Source: Halicephalobus mephisto (lineage: Eukaryota; Nematoda; Chromadorea; Rhabditida; Panagrolaimidae). From it: a stretch of 64,000 nucleotides of DNA. The stretch is taken from positions 248,001-312,000 of the forward strand of contig SWDT01000013.1 in the NCBI GenBank assembly GCA_009193035.1. Direction: 5' to 3'. A program made the translations under genes and the position numbers. Positions within the stretch are counted from its first letter, which is position 1. Every line of letters starts with the position of its first letter. Below the pieces are notes generated by a model. The model had not been told where the DNA came from. It saw only the letters and a list, made by a program, of their open reading frames with translations, and made no database searches. Positions 35,297 to 45,930 of the stretch are shown piece by piece.

Positions 35297-37226
35297 TTAA
35301 TCGACTTCTTCAACACGAGGACCGTCGTGGTTGCCTCCGTACTGGTTACCGTATTGTTGGCCGCAGTTTTGAGGACCTCCTTGAGCCCCGCCTTGACTGT
35401 GGATCTTGGTCATGTACTTGCCTAAGGTGTTCTGGACTTCGTTCAGCTTATCTTCGTATTCAGACTTCTCAGCCATCTGGTTGTTGTCGATCCAACGAAG
35501 ATTCTCCTCAATGAAGTTAGTAGCAGTGGTTTTGTCTTCAGAAGACAACTTGTCACCGTAGTCGTTGAGAGCAGATTTTACTTGGAATAAATATTGCTCT
35601 AGACGATTTCGAGAATCCACTCTTTCACGTTGGACTTGGTCTTCAGCCTCGTACTTCTTGGCGTCATCCAACATCCTCTGGATCTCCTCCGGCGAAAGAC
35701 GACCTTTTTCGTTCTTGATCTGGATCTTGTTCGATTTTCCAGTTGATTTATCCACGGCAGAAACATGGAGGATTCCGTTGACGTCGATGTCGAAAGTGAC
35801 TTCGATCTGGGGGACACCTCGTGGAGCGGGCGGGATTCCGGTCAAGTCGAAGGTTCCGAGTTTGTTGTTGTCCTTCGTCATAGCTCGTTCTCCTTCGAAA
35901 ACTTGAATAGTGACTGCTGGTTGATTGTCGGAATAAGTAGTGAAGGTCTGAGTGGCTTTAGTGGGGACACGAGTATTGCGTTCGACCAACTTCGTCATGA
36001 CTCCTCCGGCAGTCTCGATACCCAGGGAAAGTGGAGTAACATCGACGAGAAGGACATCCTGGACACATTTGTCCTTGACTCCAGAGAGGATAGCGGCTTG
36101 GACAGCGGCTCCGTAAGCGACGGCCTCATCCGGGTTGATGGACAGATTCAACTCTTTTCCGTGGAAGAATTCTTTGAGCATCTTCTGGATTTTCGGGACA
36201 CGAGTGGAACCTCCAACCAAGACGACTTCATCGATGGACTTCTTGTCGAGTTTGGCATCCCTCAGGGCTTGTTCGACCGGCTCCAAGGTCTTCCTGAAGA
36301 GATCTCCACAAAGTTCCTCGAATCTGGCACGAGTGATCTTAGAATGGAAGTCGATTCCGTCACAGGAGAGATCCACTTCAATAACGGCTTCAGTAGACGA
36401 TGACAAAGTCCTCTTGGCCCTCTCGCAAGCAGTCCTCAGCCGACGGATGGCTCTGGGGTTGCTTCTGATGTCTTTACCGTACTTCCTCCTTGAACTCATT
36501 ACAGAAGTGTTCGACCATTCTGTCGTCAAAGTCCTCACCACCAAGATGAGTATCTCCAGCAGTAGAAAGAACTTCAAAAAGTCCATCAGAGATGGTCAAG
36601 ATGGAAACGTCGAAAGTTCCTCCGCCAAGATCGAAGATGAGGACGTTCTTGTCACGGGTAAGTTTCTTGTCCAATCCATAGGCCAAAGCAGCGGCTGTGG
36701 GTTCGTTGATGATTCTGAGGACGTTCAATCCAGCGATGGCTCCGGCGTCTTTAGTGGCTTGACGTTGAGAGTCGTTGAAATAAGCCGGAACTGTGATGAC
36801 AGCATCTCTGACTTGATGACCGAGATAAGCTTCAGCAGTTTCCTTCATCTTCGTCAACACCATAGCCGAGATCTCCTCAGGCAAGAACACCTTATTTTCT
36901 CCTTTGAATTCTACTTGGACTGCCGGCTTACCAGATTTCGAAACGACCTTGAAAGGCCAATGCTTCATGTCCTTCTGGACGTTGGGATCATCCATCTTCC
37001 TTCCGATCAACCTCTTCGCGTCGAAAATCGTGTTTTCCGGATTACGGGCAACCTGATCCTTGGCGGCATCTCCAATAAGACGTTCCGTGTCCGTGAAAGC
37101 AGCATAAGACGGAGTGGTTCTGTTTCCTTGGTCGTTGGCGACAATCTCGACTTTGCCGTTCTGGAAAACACCAACACAAGAATACGTAGTTCCCAGATCA
37201 ATTCCAATAGCGTTACTAGTAGACAT
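35297..37226 (-). CDS. hsp-70: cytosolic HSP70, single-base frameshift
   Basis: ATP-dependent chaperone. No introns. Reading starts [20 protein letters not shown]; an upstream in-frame TTG is not used. ATPase signatures present: [35 protein letters not shown]; substrate-binding domain and lid follow, and the protein ends GPRVEEVD, the cytosolic EEVD tail for TPR co-chaperones. Codons 37226..36489 read cleanly, then one extra G near 36488 shifts the frame to a stop after a few codons; from 36487 the correct frame resumes and runs 396 residues to 35297. Total would be 642 residues, normal for the family. The break is either an assembly error, an allele, or an early pseudogene. The intronless structure and strong HSE promoter point to the heat-inducible class. 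Exact orthology within the paralogue family is uncertain. Confidence 0.9.
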
Positions 37227-37305
37227 ATTCAACTATCTAATAGTAAAAAATAACGAGCAGAAAATTCTTCAAATTGAAAGTAATAAACCACCAAAAGCGA
37301 ACTGC

Positions 37306-37312
37306 TTTTATA
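37306..37312 (-). promoter_or_regulatory. TATA box of hsp-70
   Basis: TATAAAA on the minus strand, 80 bp upstream of the ATG and directly downstream of the first heat shock element cluster. Confidence 0.8.
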
Positions 37313-37323
37313 CTCACTCCATA

Positions 37324-37354
37324 GAACTTCGTGAACATTCGCGAAATTTCTTTC
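37324..37354 (-). promoter_or_regulatory. heat shock element, six phased pentamers
   Basis: GAA and TTC triplets alternate with exact 5-bp phasing: GAA 37324, TTC 37328, GAA 37333, TTC 37338, GAA 37343, TTC 37348. This is a very strong HSF-1 site, just upstream of the TATA box. Confidence 0.92.
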
Positions 37355-37414
37355 TTTTCCCATTATATTTCTCTTTCTCTAACCAAACAAAGGCGGAGTT
37401 TCTAGACCTTACGC

Positions 37415-37441
37415 GAATATTCTAGAAAATTTTCTTTCGAA
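37415..37441 (-). promoter_or_regulatory. heat shock element, second cluster
   Basis: GAATATTCTAGAA at 37415-37427, perfectly phased for three triplets, followed by off-phase TTC and TTTCGAAAG. Confidence 0.8.
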
Positions 37442-37473
37442 AGAGCGAAACAAAAATAACAATTTCTCGACAT

Positions 37474-37496
37474 TTCGCGAACATTCCAGAAATTTC
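37474..37496 (-). promoter_or_regulatory. heat shock element, third cluster
   Basis: TTCGCGAACATTCCAGAA then ATTTC: five phased triplets. Confidence 0.88.
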
Positions 37497-37533
37497 CTCT
37501 TCGCTTCCTCCCAAAACAACGAAACAAAAAAAT

Positions 37534-37546
37534 TTCGCGAATTTTC
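37534..37546 (-). promoter_or_regulatory. heat shock element, fourth cluster
   Basis: TTCGCGAATTTTC: three phased triplets, 308 bp upstream of the hsp-70 ATG. Confidence 0.75.
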
Positions 37547-37705
37547 CCACTTTTCCTCCTTCAAAAATCCAAAAATTATTAAAATTCCAAATTTCTTCAA
37601 AAACAATTTTTATCACAAAAAATCAAAACTTCATGATATAAATTCCATACTTATTTCAGAGTAACTTGAAACAAAAAATACTCAAAATCGGCAGTCACTA
37701 TTTCC

Positions 37706-39394
37706 TCACGAATCACTATGGCCTACTTTCCCTGGATGACCAACATTCTGCAGTACTTCGTCCACTTTATGAAGCATTTGAACCCAATGAGCTTCTGCCC
37801 AGCATGGAGTTTGAGTAATAGCCCTTCTTCTGTACTTCTCTCCCCAACCTTTGACAAAACTCATTCTAACATAACAAAGATTCTTCAAAGAATATATATT
37901 ATCGTAATTATTTGTCATTTTTGCATCTTCTAACGATTGTATAAAAACTTTCTCATCAAATAACGTCATCGAATGTCCACCCGCTAGTCTGTAAATTGTC
38001 GACAAATGATCACCTTTAATTTTCGCTTGAATAGGACATTGAACAAATATAGGAGCTTCTCCTAGAGAAAACAATGTAATATTTCCCCCACCATTCAGAA
38101 CAATTCTCCATCCTTTTCCTATTTGTCTCCTTACTGCAACAGCTACCGCATCTCTATTTGGATTCCCAATGGCACCTAGACAAAACCTTGTAGAATCAGG
38201 TGGAGCACAAAAACCATCAATCGTAACAGTCGGATTGTTACTTTTATAAATAGGTCCCAATCTATACGTCAATTCATAATAATGAACATGAATCCAAGCA
38301 TCTGAAAGTTGTTCCGGTTGTAACGGTGGAGCAGTCAATGTATCTTCATATTCCTCTTTTGATGGTTTATATTGATTTCTCATAATAACCTTCTTAAGCA
38401 TTCCACCAAACGTTTCAACAGATGCATTAACATCCAAATTCTCAATCAATTCCAATTTTTCATTTTCATATTGCATATTCGGCGGATACTTAGGTTCATT
38501 CTCCTTCGCCAAACCACTTCCAGGATTTATCACCTGCGCTCCCATATATGCAGCAGGAGAAAGTTTCCTATTTTTCATATATTCTTCAAAATTATTTGCC
38601 GGAGGACCAGTATGACCAAAATACTTCTGTCTAAATTCATCCGATATGTCACCTGGAGTCAAAAATTCCGAAAAACCAAGTTCACTATCAGAACCTTCTT
38701 TTATGTCCATTTTCAACCCACTATTATCAACATTAAGTTGATTCTCTTGTTTCTCACTCAGTATATTCGATTGTTGAGGAGGCTAAAACAAGAAATTTCC
38801 AAAATCATACACAACTACAGTACTTACCTGATGTGACATAATTTGAGAATTCCCTTGTACTGAATACGTTTCCTGCTTATTAAACTCCTGAGGAACACTA
38901 GAACTAAAATCAAACGATGAATCCAATGTTGAGGTACCAGATTGACCAAATCTAACTTGACTTCCAAATGCAGATTGCCCGTTGTAAACAATTGATCCCG
39001 AAGGGCGTTGATTAACACTAGAAGGACCAGGTCGAGGTTCATCATAATATTGATTTGACACTGAAGGAGCACCTGTTGGATAATTCAATCTTGGAGGTTG
39101 TTGTCTATAACTCCCAGGATTATAACTATGCGATATAAACATTGGTTGTTGAACATGTTGCATATTATATGGATTATAATTTTGTCCTGGATTATAACCC
39201 GATTGAATATGACTAGTTTGTGTCGAATATCCTTGATCAGAATACATCTGTTGTTGATAAAATTGTTGATTTTGATGAATTCCTTGTGTTTGATAATTTT
39301 GATGTCCTTGAGAAAAATGTTGAGATTGCATTGACGTACTTGGAATTGAACTTCCTGGTTCTCTCCATACCGGCCTCCCCTGATGATCGCCCAT
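37706..39394 (-). CDS. R-SMAD-like protein with MH2 domain only (DAF-14-like)
   Basis: TGF-beta signal transducer. Two exons, 39394..38828 and 38782..37706, give 547 residues. The first about 200 residues are rich in Gln, Tyr, Ser and Asn and show no MH1 DNA-binding domain or zinc-site Cys/His pattern. MH2 occupies about 350-547: WIHVHYYELTYRLG, VTIDGFCAPPDSTRFCLGAI, NPNRDAVAVAVRRQIGKG, IFVQCPIQ, and VRMSFVKGWGEKYRRRAITQ then TPCWAEAHW. The end, GHSDS, keeps the Ser-x-Ser receptor phosphorylation motif, so it is R-SMAD-like rather than co-SMAD. Among C. elegans SMADs, lack of MH1 is the trait of DAF-14 (dauer pathway); a diverged DAF-8 is the alternative. TTTTAG|CAGATG supports the start. Lies 209 bp after the cornichon stop; probably the last operon gene. 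Confidence 0.88.
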
Positions 39395-39603
39395 CTGCTA
39401 AAATTCATATAAAAAAACAAATTCTAAAATCCAAAAATAACAATAGGCAATCCAACCAATGCAATCCTCCACAAAATTTAAAAATCACATAATCGAACAA
39501 AAAATACCCATTACACAAGTAAAATAAGTAAAAAAACTGAGCTGCTACTATTGTTCATGAATACTTATTGTAATATCATTCCAAGTATCAACATTACTAC
39601 TAC

Positions 39604-40146
39604 TTATGATGTCACCATTGTGTAAATCATGGCATAGAGGTAGTAGAAGAAAGAAATCAAGTAAAATCCCAACTTGACCCATCCCTCTCTGTGAGCTTTC
39701 GACAATTCAGTCTGATTCATGATCGATGTAGGATCATAGATTCCAGGTCCAGACATAACGGGACGATTCAAGTAACTAAAAAAATCAAAATTCATATATC
39801 AAAAATTATTGAATTAAATAATTATTGAATTAAATAATTACCGATGAATATGATAGGCAGCTAATGGTACATTCCAACAAATGGCAAAAAGTTGAGTTGA
39901 AAAAACAAACAGAACCGTAAATAACATATGAAGGCCATATTCAGGAAGAACAAGTTGATTCAAGCTTCGGCATTGATCAATCGGATTTTTATAATCCGTT
40001 TTAAGTTCATCAATGCAAATTACCTAAAAAATTACATATTTATTTACATTAAATACACAACTTACCAAGTAAATTGCAAAAAATATGCAAAACGCAACAG
40101 CAATCAAAGCAATTAAATAACAGAAAGCTGCAAACGTGAATGCCAT
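39604..40146 (-). CDS. cni-1: cornichon homologue
   Basis: ER export cargo receptor (Erv14/CNIH family), also an AMPA-receptor auxiliary protein in animals. Exons 40146..40066, 40023..39842 and 39775..39604 give 144 residues, the exact family length. MAFTFAAFCYLIALI at the start, CIDELKTDYKNPIDQCRSLN, LVLPEYGLHMLF, RPVMSGPGIYDPTSIMN, and EGWVKLGFYLISFFYYLYAM at the end match human CNIH1 nearly throughout; three hydrophobic segments. An open frame extends upstream of the ATG, but conservation begins at this Met. The upstream gene ends 374 bp away and the SMAD begins 209 bp downstream, both on the same strand. Confidence 0.95.
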
Positions 40147-40520
40147 ATGGAAACCTCCTGAAGAACTATCTGATGAAATAGTTGAAAATAATTTCGGAAA
40201 TTGAAGGTGTGGAGGACCTAACATAGATACAAGCCACAAGCAGTAAAGAAAGTGGTCAGTCACTTGCAAGTTGAGCAAATTTTCTACTTTCTCTCTGTGC
40301 CAACGGCGAAAAAAGGAAAAGCAGTCAACAACTAATAACTTTTTTGACCATTTTCTTTACCACTATACTTTTCCATCCCATGCCACACTTATTCACATTT
40401 CCAAATTAAATTAAAAAGTAAAAATAAATACCGATAAAAACGGATATTCAATATTCAAATTTAAAAATTTATTCATTAAAATATTTCAAAAATTACGATG
40501 ATTGAACAACTTCCTTTCAA

Positions 40521-41356
40521 TTAGTCATCTCCCGGCGGATTCCAGCCATAACGAGTAATGATTTCATTAACACGCCGGATAAAATTTCTTTGAGTTTCAA
40601 CTCTAGTAGAATCTATAAAAAATTCAAAAAATAAATTTCTAATTTAAAAAACTCAAAAATTCTTAATTTAAAAAAAATAAATTTCTAATTAAAAAACTCA
40701 AAAATTCTTAATTTAAAAAAAATAAATTTCTAATTAAAAAACAAAAGTTAATTTTTAATTTAAAGATAACTTACTTGTTTTATTTTTCCATTCCAAGTCG
40801 GACCAGCAATCTAAAAATAAAAATAAAAACCCGGATTTCTACCTAATTACAAACTACTGCCACCTTGATGACATTAAATTCAGTACTCAACCAAACTATT
40901 TCTTTTTCAATAATTAAATTAAAATAAAAAACAAACTTTTATCTGCATTTTTCACTAATTCATAAATTTCCATTGCTTCTTTTTTTTCTTTTTCAGGAAC
41001 TTCAAATTTTCCATGAACACCATTATATCCAGCACGTTTCAAGTATTCATATGCTTTTTCAAAATCCTAAAAAAATTAAAATTACCAATTTAAAAACCTC
41101 AACAAACCTTATTTCTTCTATCATCCCGTTCCTTTTGTATCTCCTTTTCCTTCTCAATTGCCCAAGTCTCCACTTTCCGATCAATTTGACGTTCTTCTTC
41201 CTTCCATTCCGACCATCTAGAGTTATAAAACCCAAAATCCCAACACTCATAAAAACCCTACTTTTCTCTTGCCTCATCGGGCAAATCCTCAAAACTCAAA
41301 ATCCCCTCCAAAAACTTTCCAAGTTCAGAATTCATATTATCAATATTAATAGACAT
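40521..41356 (-). CDS. uncharacterised charged protein, 153 residues, operon member
   Basis: Five small exons, 41356..41262, 41216..41108, 41066..40937, 40810..40775 and 40612..40521, close in frame. It starts MSINIDNMNSELGKFLEGIL, has a strongly charged helical middle (WKEEERQIDRKVETWAIEKE), a segment FEKAYEYLKRAGYNGVHGKF, then SDLEWKNKTNSTRVETQRNF, and ends ITRYGWNPPGDD. No signal peptide or membrane helix. I do not recognise the family. The two in-frame Met codons (41356, 41335) make the start slightly uncertain; a TCTACAG acceptor 13 nt before the first supports it. PHAX ends 126 bp upstream, typical operon spacing. Confidence 0.8.
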
Positions 41357-41482
41357 AAACAAAACTGTAGATATTCCAAGAAAATCTTTTCCCAAATAAA
41401 AAAGACAGACTTTTTGCAACGGCAGTTTACCAATTGGCTCTCATTAGATCCGCACGACCGAAAAGTTCAAAAATTCACAAAA

Positions 41483-42742
41483 TTAGCTATTCATCTTTCC
41501 TTCCTCTTGTTTTGGAAGAAAAATATCAACGGCAGTAGGAATTCTTTCTTCCATTGCTTCCGATTTGGCCTTCTAAAAATGACAAAAAACGACTAACAAA
41601 CTAATCAAATAAATAAAATGTGACAAACCTTTTCATTGGCACTTTTAGATGCATACAAATTACGTCCATAATCTCTGACCTTGTCTCTAAGTTTATCTGG
41701 GATATACTTGTCACTTCGTAACAACTTAAGAAAAACACCTCCAGGAGTCCGTCGTCTAGATTGATTATCAACATGCATACCACCATTCTTTTCAACTCCT
41801 TTTGTTCGGTTGAATATTCGGTTAGCTGCTTTAACTCCAATTGTCTTGACAGCAAAAAGTACAAGTTCAGGGTTTGTTTCACCGAGAGCATCTGCCATCT
41901 TCACTCCAAAAGTCTCAGGATCCAGATTCTCATCCAATACAGTTTCTTGGAGTTTTTCTGGAGTAAATCCATCTTTCAATAAAGAAACCGGAATAGGCAG
42001 ATCCTCATTCTTACTTTTCGTAGTCGTTGTAGTTTCATCACTCCCATTACTACTTGCAATAGAATTCTGTGAACCAAATTTCTTACTATTCTTGTTCTTC
42101 TTTCTTTTCCTGAGAGAACCTTGACGCGAATTACTTCTAGAGCTATCTCTTGAACTAGGGTCGTAACTTCTCACGCTCTGATCTGCACTATTATCAGCAT
42201 TAAACCTCGGACGTTTGAAATTCGCATTCAAAGCTTTAAACCGTTCCATATCAGCAGATGCTATAGGAACTCGATCCGATGGAACCTGTCGTTTTCTGAA
42301 TCTTTTTACATTTATACCGTACTCCGTCTCCACATCCTCTGTCGGATTAAAGAGATCATCATGTGCTGTAACAACCTAAAATCAAACCCCACTATAAAAC
42401 AGTACAACCAAATCTCCAACAAACCCGTCTCAACGATTCATTTACAATTTCTTGTTGTTTTGCGACTTCTTCTGGATCCATTTCATCGAATTTCGGTAAT
42501 TCATAAGTTTCCGTTCCTCTATTTGTACATTCCTTATCACCTTTAATTGTAGGTCCTGTTTTCATTTGTTCTTCCAAATTCTGTTCCAAAATCATATCTC
42601 TCCATAAATTCGCATTACTTCGACCACTCGGTGGAGGTCCTCGAGAATCAGGTTTGAATTCCTCATCATTAATAAGTTCCCCGTCTTCTAAAGAAGCCGA
42701 ACTAGATTCACTCGGATGCCTTTGACGGAAATTTGTGTTCAT
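41483..42742 (-). CDS. PHAX family snRNA export adaptor
   Basis: PHAX binds capped U snRNA and bridges the cap-binding complex to CRM1 for nuclear export. Exons 42742..42425, 42375..41629 and 41572..41483 give 384 residues. The N-terminal half is acidic and disordered, followed by a basic stretch (RQGSLRKRKKNKNSKKF), a nuclear-localisation candidate. The conserved RNA-binding domain lies about 250-345, with DGFTPEKLQETVLDENLDPE, IGVKAANRIFNRTKGVE and the diagnostic SRRRTPGGVFLKLLRSD. The start follows an acceptor, TTTTTAGAATG. Gap to upstream ppfr-4 is 134 bp. Metazoan PHAX is longer at the C-terminus; this one is compact. Confidence 0.9.
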
Positions 42743-42876
42743 TCTAAAAACAAAAGTAAAAACAAAAACAAAAATAAAAAAGATACAGTGCGGAATTGAA
42801 CCATTGACAACAAACAATCCATAATAGTAAACATTCATTTAATTAATAATAATTAGTCTTATTTTAATTTAAAAAA

Positions 42877-43997
42877 TCATCCTTTACCATAAGTATTGCC
42901 TTCACCTCGTCTATGCCAGTCTTTCCATTCATCCATGGCCATTTTTCGTTGTCGAGTTTCTTCACTGTCGTCCTCATCTTTAGGCACTTCGACAATTTCG
43001 TTTTCTTCTGTTTCTTCTATCCTCTGTACATTGAGTTTTTCCATCGCACCGAACTTTCCACTTTTTGCCATACTGTCATACCATTCATCAACAGAATACG
43101 TCGGCAAACTCGGATAACCCAAGCCGAAAACCTTTTTCTGTTGTTCGTTCTTAGCAATGATGAAAGGAGGCAGTTTAATCGGAGGTGGCTGTGGTTTCTC
43201 TTCCTTGACCTCTCCTGACTGGATCTTTTGTCGATGAAGTAGAAGAGGAAGTTCATTGTCAATGGCTTGGAGCTCATTTACAGTCTTCAGAGCCCATAAC
43301 CTGAGTAAAACAATCACGAATTCTCTCTGAAACATTTCATAGACAGGTTCAACTAGTTCAAAGAAAAAACAAACCACAGTCGATTCATCATTATTTCTTC
43401 TTTTCTCGATTTCTAACTTCTGGAGAGTATTCTTGAGCTCTTTTTCCGTTTTCATCCGACTAATTTTCCTTTCCCTTTCAGCAGCCAAGTTCTTTCTCTC
43501 AGGCAGGCTAGGTGTTTCGGCATCAGGAACAATCTGGCCATCGCTATCAATCCAATCAAGTTTAAACGCAATAACATTGTAGGATAGTAGCCGTTCTAAG
43601 AAATGTCGAAAGTAACCCTGAAATTAAACAACCAATTTAATTTAGAAACCAGGATTTTACCTTTGCTAAATTCAAATTCTTCAATCTGTTATCAATGTCG
43701 TTGATATTTTCTACAGAATATCCGAGATAAGCAGGAATGAGCAGATACCGAAGGGAAGTCGTCGAAAGTTCATTGAATTCCTCGTTAGAACTGAACAAAT
43801 CCAAATGAGAAATCATCTGTTGAAGCTTTTCCAACGTGCCAATTGTTTCTTTGAGTTTTTCCTGGAGAAATTCATATATAAAAACAAACCACAAAGACTG
43901 ATAACCTTACGGGACTACATTTGCAGTCATCAATCTCGGAAATCGTCTGTTCACACCGGTCAAAAAGCAGGGAAATAGATTCTTCGTCCTCCGACAT
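42877..43997 (-). CDS. ppfr-4: IGBP1/alpha4/Tap42 homologue, PP2A-family regulator
   Basis: Binds and stabilises catalytic subunits of PP2A, PP4 and PP6. Exons 43997..43911, 43861..43661, 43617..43375 and 43326..42877 give 326 residues. The N-terminal helical bundle includes TTSLRYLLIPAYLGYSVENI and LNLAKGYFRHFLERLLSYNV, and after the third 48-bp intron REFVIVLLRLWALKTVNELQ. The C-terminal half keeps the conserved LPPFIIAKNEQQKKVFGLGYPSLP and TYSVDEWYDSM and ends with DEWKDWHRRGEGNTYGKG. The third intron is also open in frame, which can hide it; the conserved core only fits if it is removed. Likely first gene of the operon; promoter shared with divergent CstF-64 (268 bp). The symbol is from my memory of the C. 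elegans IGBP1 orthologue. Confidence 0.92.
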
Positions 43998-44265
43998 TAT
44001 TAACGATGAAAATAATAAAGCAAAATAACCAAGAAATTTGAAAATAAAATGGAGAAAAAGAAAAATAAACTTGTTTCAAAACTTCTGGAATGAAACGAAA
44101 GCAGACGGCCTGCTCGCAACCTGCGGAACGAGGGGCGCGTTTCCGTTGACTCGCCGCCTCGGATATGAATTCCTAGAATCTCACATTCAATTTTTCCTGA
44201 ATTTCTTGTTTTATTCATTGTGTTTCGCTACTCCGAAAGCCGTCAGATACTGAATCCTACGAATA

Positions 44266-45647
44266 ATGAACCGATTTGCTCCAACCAGACCTCATCAACC
44301 GAGTGAAAAAGCTCTCAGATCGGTTTTTGGTAAATTTCCTTCAGAAGTTTATAATTTTCATATATGAATTTCAGTCGGAAACATAGGCTACGATGTCACA
44401 GAAGAGGAACGGGCGGTGTTTTCTCAAGGGTACGTCGGTTTATTTTTACTTTAAAAAATGACGGATTTTTAAGTCGGACCTGTTGTGAGTTTTAGACTTG
44501 TTTACGATCGGGAAACAGGGAAATCCAAAGGATTCGGATTTTGCGAATTTCATGATCAAGCAACAGCCAACAATGCAATCAGAATGATGAATCAGTTTGA
44601 ATTAAGAGGAAGGAACTTGAGATTGGATTCGGCCGTCGCGAATGAACGGATGATGATGGCGGAGGATTTCCGTCCTCCTCCGAAGCCTATTCAACCAGGT
44701 CCTCAAGCCGGACAGACGTCGACAGCACCTGGGGAGAGTCCTTATGGATTGGATCCGTCGAGTGGGAAGACCCCTGAAGCGATTGCGAAGACACTATCCA
44801 ACTTGTCTCCGGAGATGATGTTCAAGGTTATCCAGGACATGAAGAGATTGGCTCAGACGATCCCAAAAAATGCAGACATTTACTGGACACGAATCCTCAG
44901 CTCTCATTTGCTCTACTTCAGGCCCAAGTCATGATGCACTGGCTGAACACAGACACGGCCTTCAATCTGCTTGACAAGAACATGAGTCAAGAAAAAATGG
45001 CCGAAAGAGCTGGTAAATTTATTGTTTTCCATTGAATGAGTAATTAAGGAGTTTAGAAATGTCACTTATATCAGCACGGGAAGAAGAAAGAACCGGACCT
45101 GCTCCCCATGCATCTCAGCCCTTCCGTCCTCCGATCCCTCAACCGGAACACCAGTTCTTCAACACTGGGCCTCAAGCTCCGTTTAGACCACAATTCAACC
45201 CTCAACAAGGACCTCCACCTGCTTTCCGACCTCCAATTCAGCAACAACCTGCTCAGAGAAATCCTTGGCAACAGAACCCTCCACAGCAAAGATTCAATGT
45301 TCCTCCGACTAACTTTGCTGGAAATCCGTTCATAGGCATGCAGCCACAGCAACAACAGGAGTTTGGGGACAGCTTCAGGAATTACGGAAACATGCCATCC
45401 AATCCTGTGCCAATTTCCCCGGCCAGAGATTCCCCCTTCCTCCTCAACAATCGGCCTTCAGAAATTCCATGACTAACAGACCTCCGAGTCCACAAGCCTT
45501 CCAGGGATCAGCGCAGTCGCAGGATCAAGACGAAGTTGAAATGATAAATCAACTCCTCAGTTTGACAGATGAACAGATAGAAGCTTGAATCCGGAAGAAC
45601 AAGCGAAAGTCAGGGAATTGAGGAAGCAATTCGGAATGGGACGGTGA
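44266..45647 (+). CDS. cpf-2: cleavage stimulation factor CstF-64, several frame breaks
   Basis: Binds the GU-rich element downstream of poly(A) sites. Exons 44266..44329, 44375..about 44428, 44474..45012 and 45057..45647. [23 protein letters not shown], then [20 protein letters not shown] and [20 protein letters not shown], with RNP1 KGFGFCEF. The hinge domain (ALLQAQV-like) and Pro/Gln-rich region follow; the C-terminal helix domain reads [17 protein letters not shown]. Four one-base discrepancies break the frame: an extra G at the exon 2 donor (44428-44430), a missing base near A6 at 44865-44870, one near C5 at 45432-45436, and one near 45583-45586 just before a premature TGA. Allowing for these, the family sequence runs to 45647, about 416 codons. 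Assembly error or recent pseudogene cannot be separated here. Divergent from ppfr-4. Confidence 0.85.
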
Positions 45648-45930
45648 ATGGTTTATGTTGTGGGATTTTTGTTGTAATTGTTTGTGAAAAACATGAATAT
45701 TTTAACTAAAACATACATCACGTCATGCAATTTGATTGTCTACCGTAATCTGCTAATGAGATTAACTTCCATCTGCAGATTAAATTAAACTTTTTTTGTC
45801 TACGGGGGTTGTTTGGTTTTTTTACTTTCGTCTAAAAGCAGCAACAGTATATTTTTAAAGATATTTTTGTCTAGAAATAATATTAAAAAAGTTTTTTTGG
45901 GAGATTTTTGAGAAAGATTGAAATTTAAAA
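45648..45930. other. spacer between CstF-64 and receptor gene
   Basis: 3' flank of CstF-64 and upstream region of the first receptor. No gene or distinct motif beyond T/A runs. Confidence 0.4.

Larger units (their letters stand above)
37706..43997 (-). other. probable five-gene operon
   Basis: Same-strand genes ppfr-4, PHAX, unknown 153-residue gene, cni-1 and MH2-only SMAD are separated by 134, 126, 374 and 209 bp. Most starts directly follow a splice-acceptor-like sequence. These gaps fit nematode polycistronic units processed with SL2-type trans-splicing; the 374-bp gap is the weakest link and could hold an internal promoter. Confidence 0.65.

Noticed and set aside
37227..37232. hsp-70 start two codons upstream
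   Set aside because: That codon is TTG; the ATG at 37226 gives the normal HSP70 N-terminus.
36135..37253. 372-codon plus-strand open frame antisense to hsp-70
   Set aside because: Mirror frame of a strongly codon-biased HSP70 gene; no independent protein features.
41059..41596. Plus-strand open frame across 40973-41596
   Set aside because: Antisense to the 153-residue operon gene and the PHAX 3' exon, which have closing exon phases.
43327..43374. Reading through the last ppfr-4 intron
   Set aside because: The 48-bp intron is in frame, but REFVIVLLRLW after splicing matches the Tap42/alpha4 core while the retained stretch does not.
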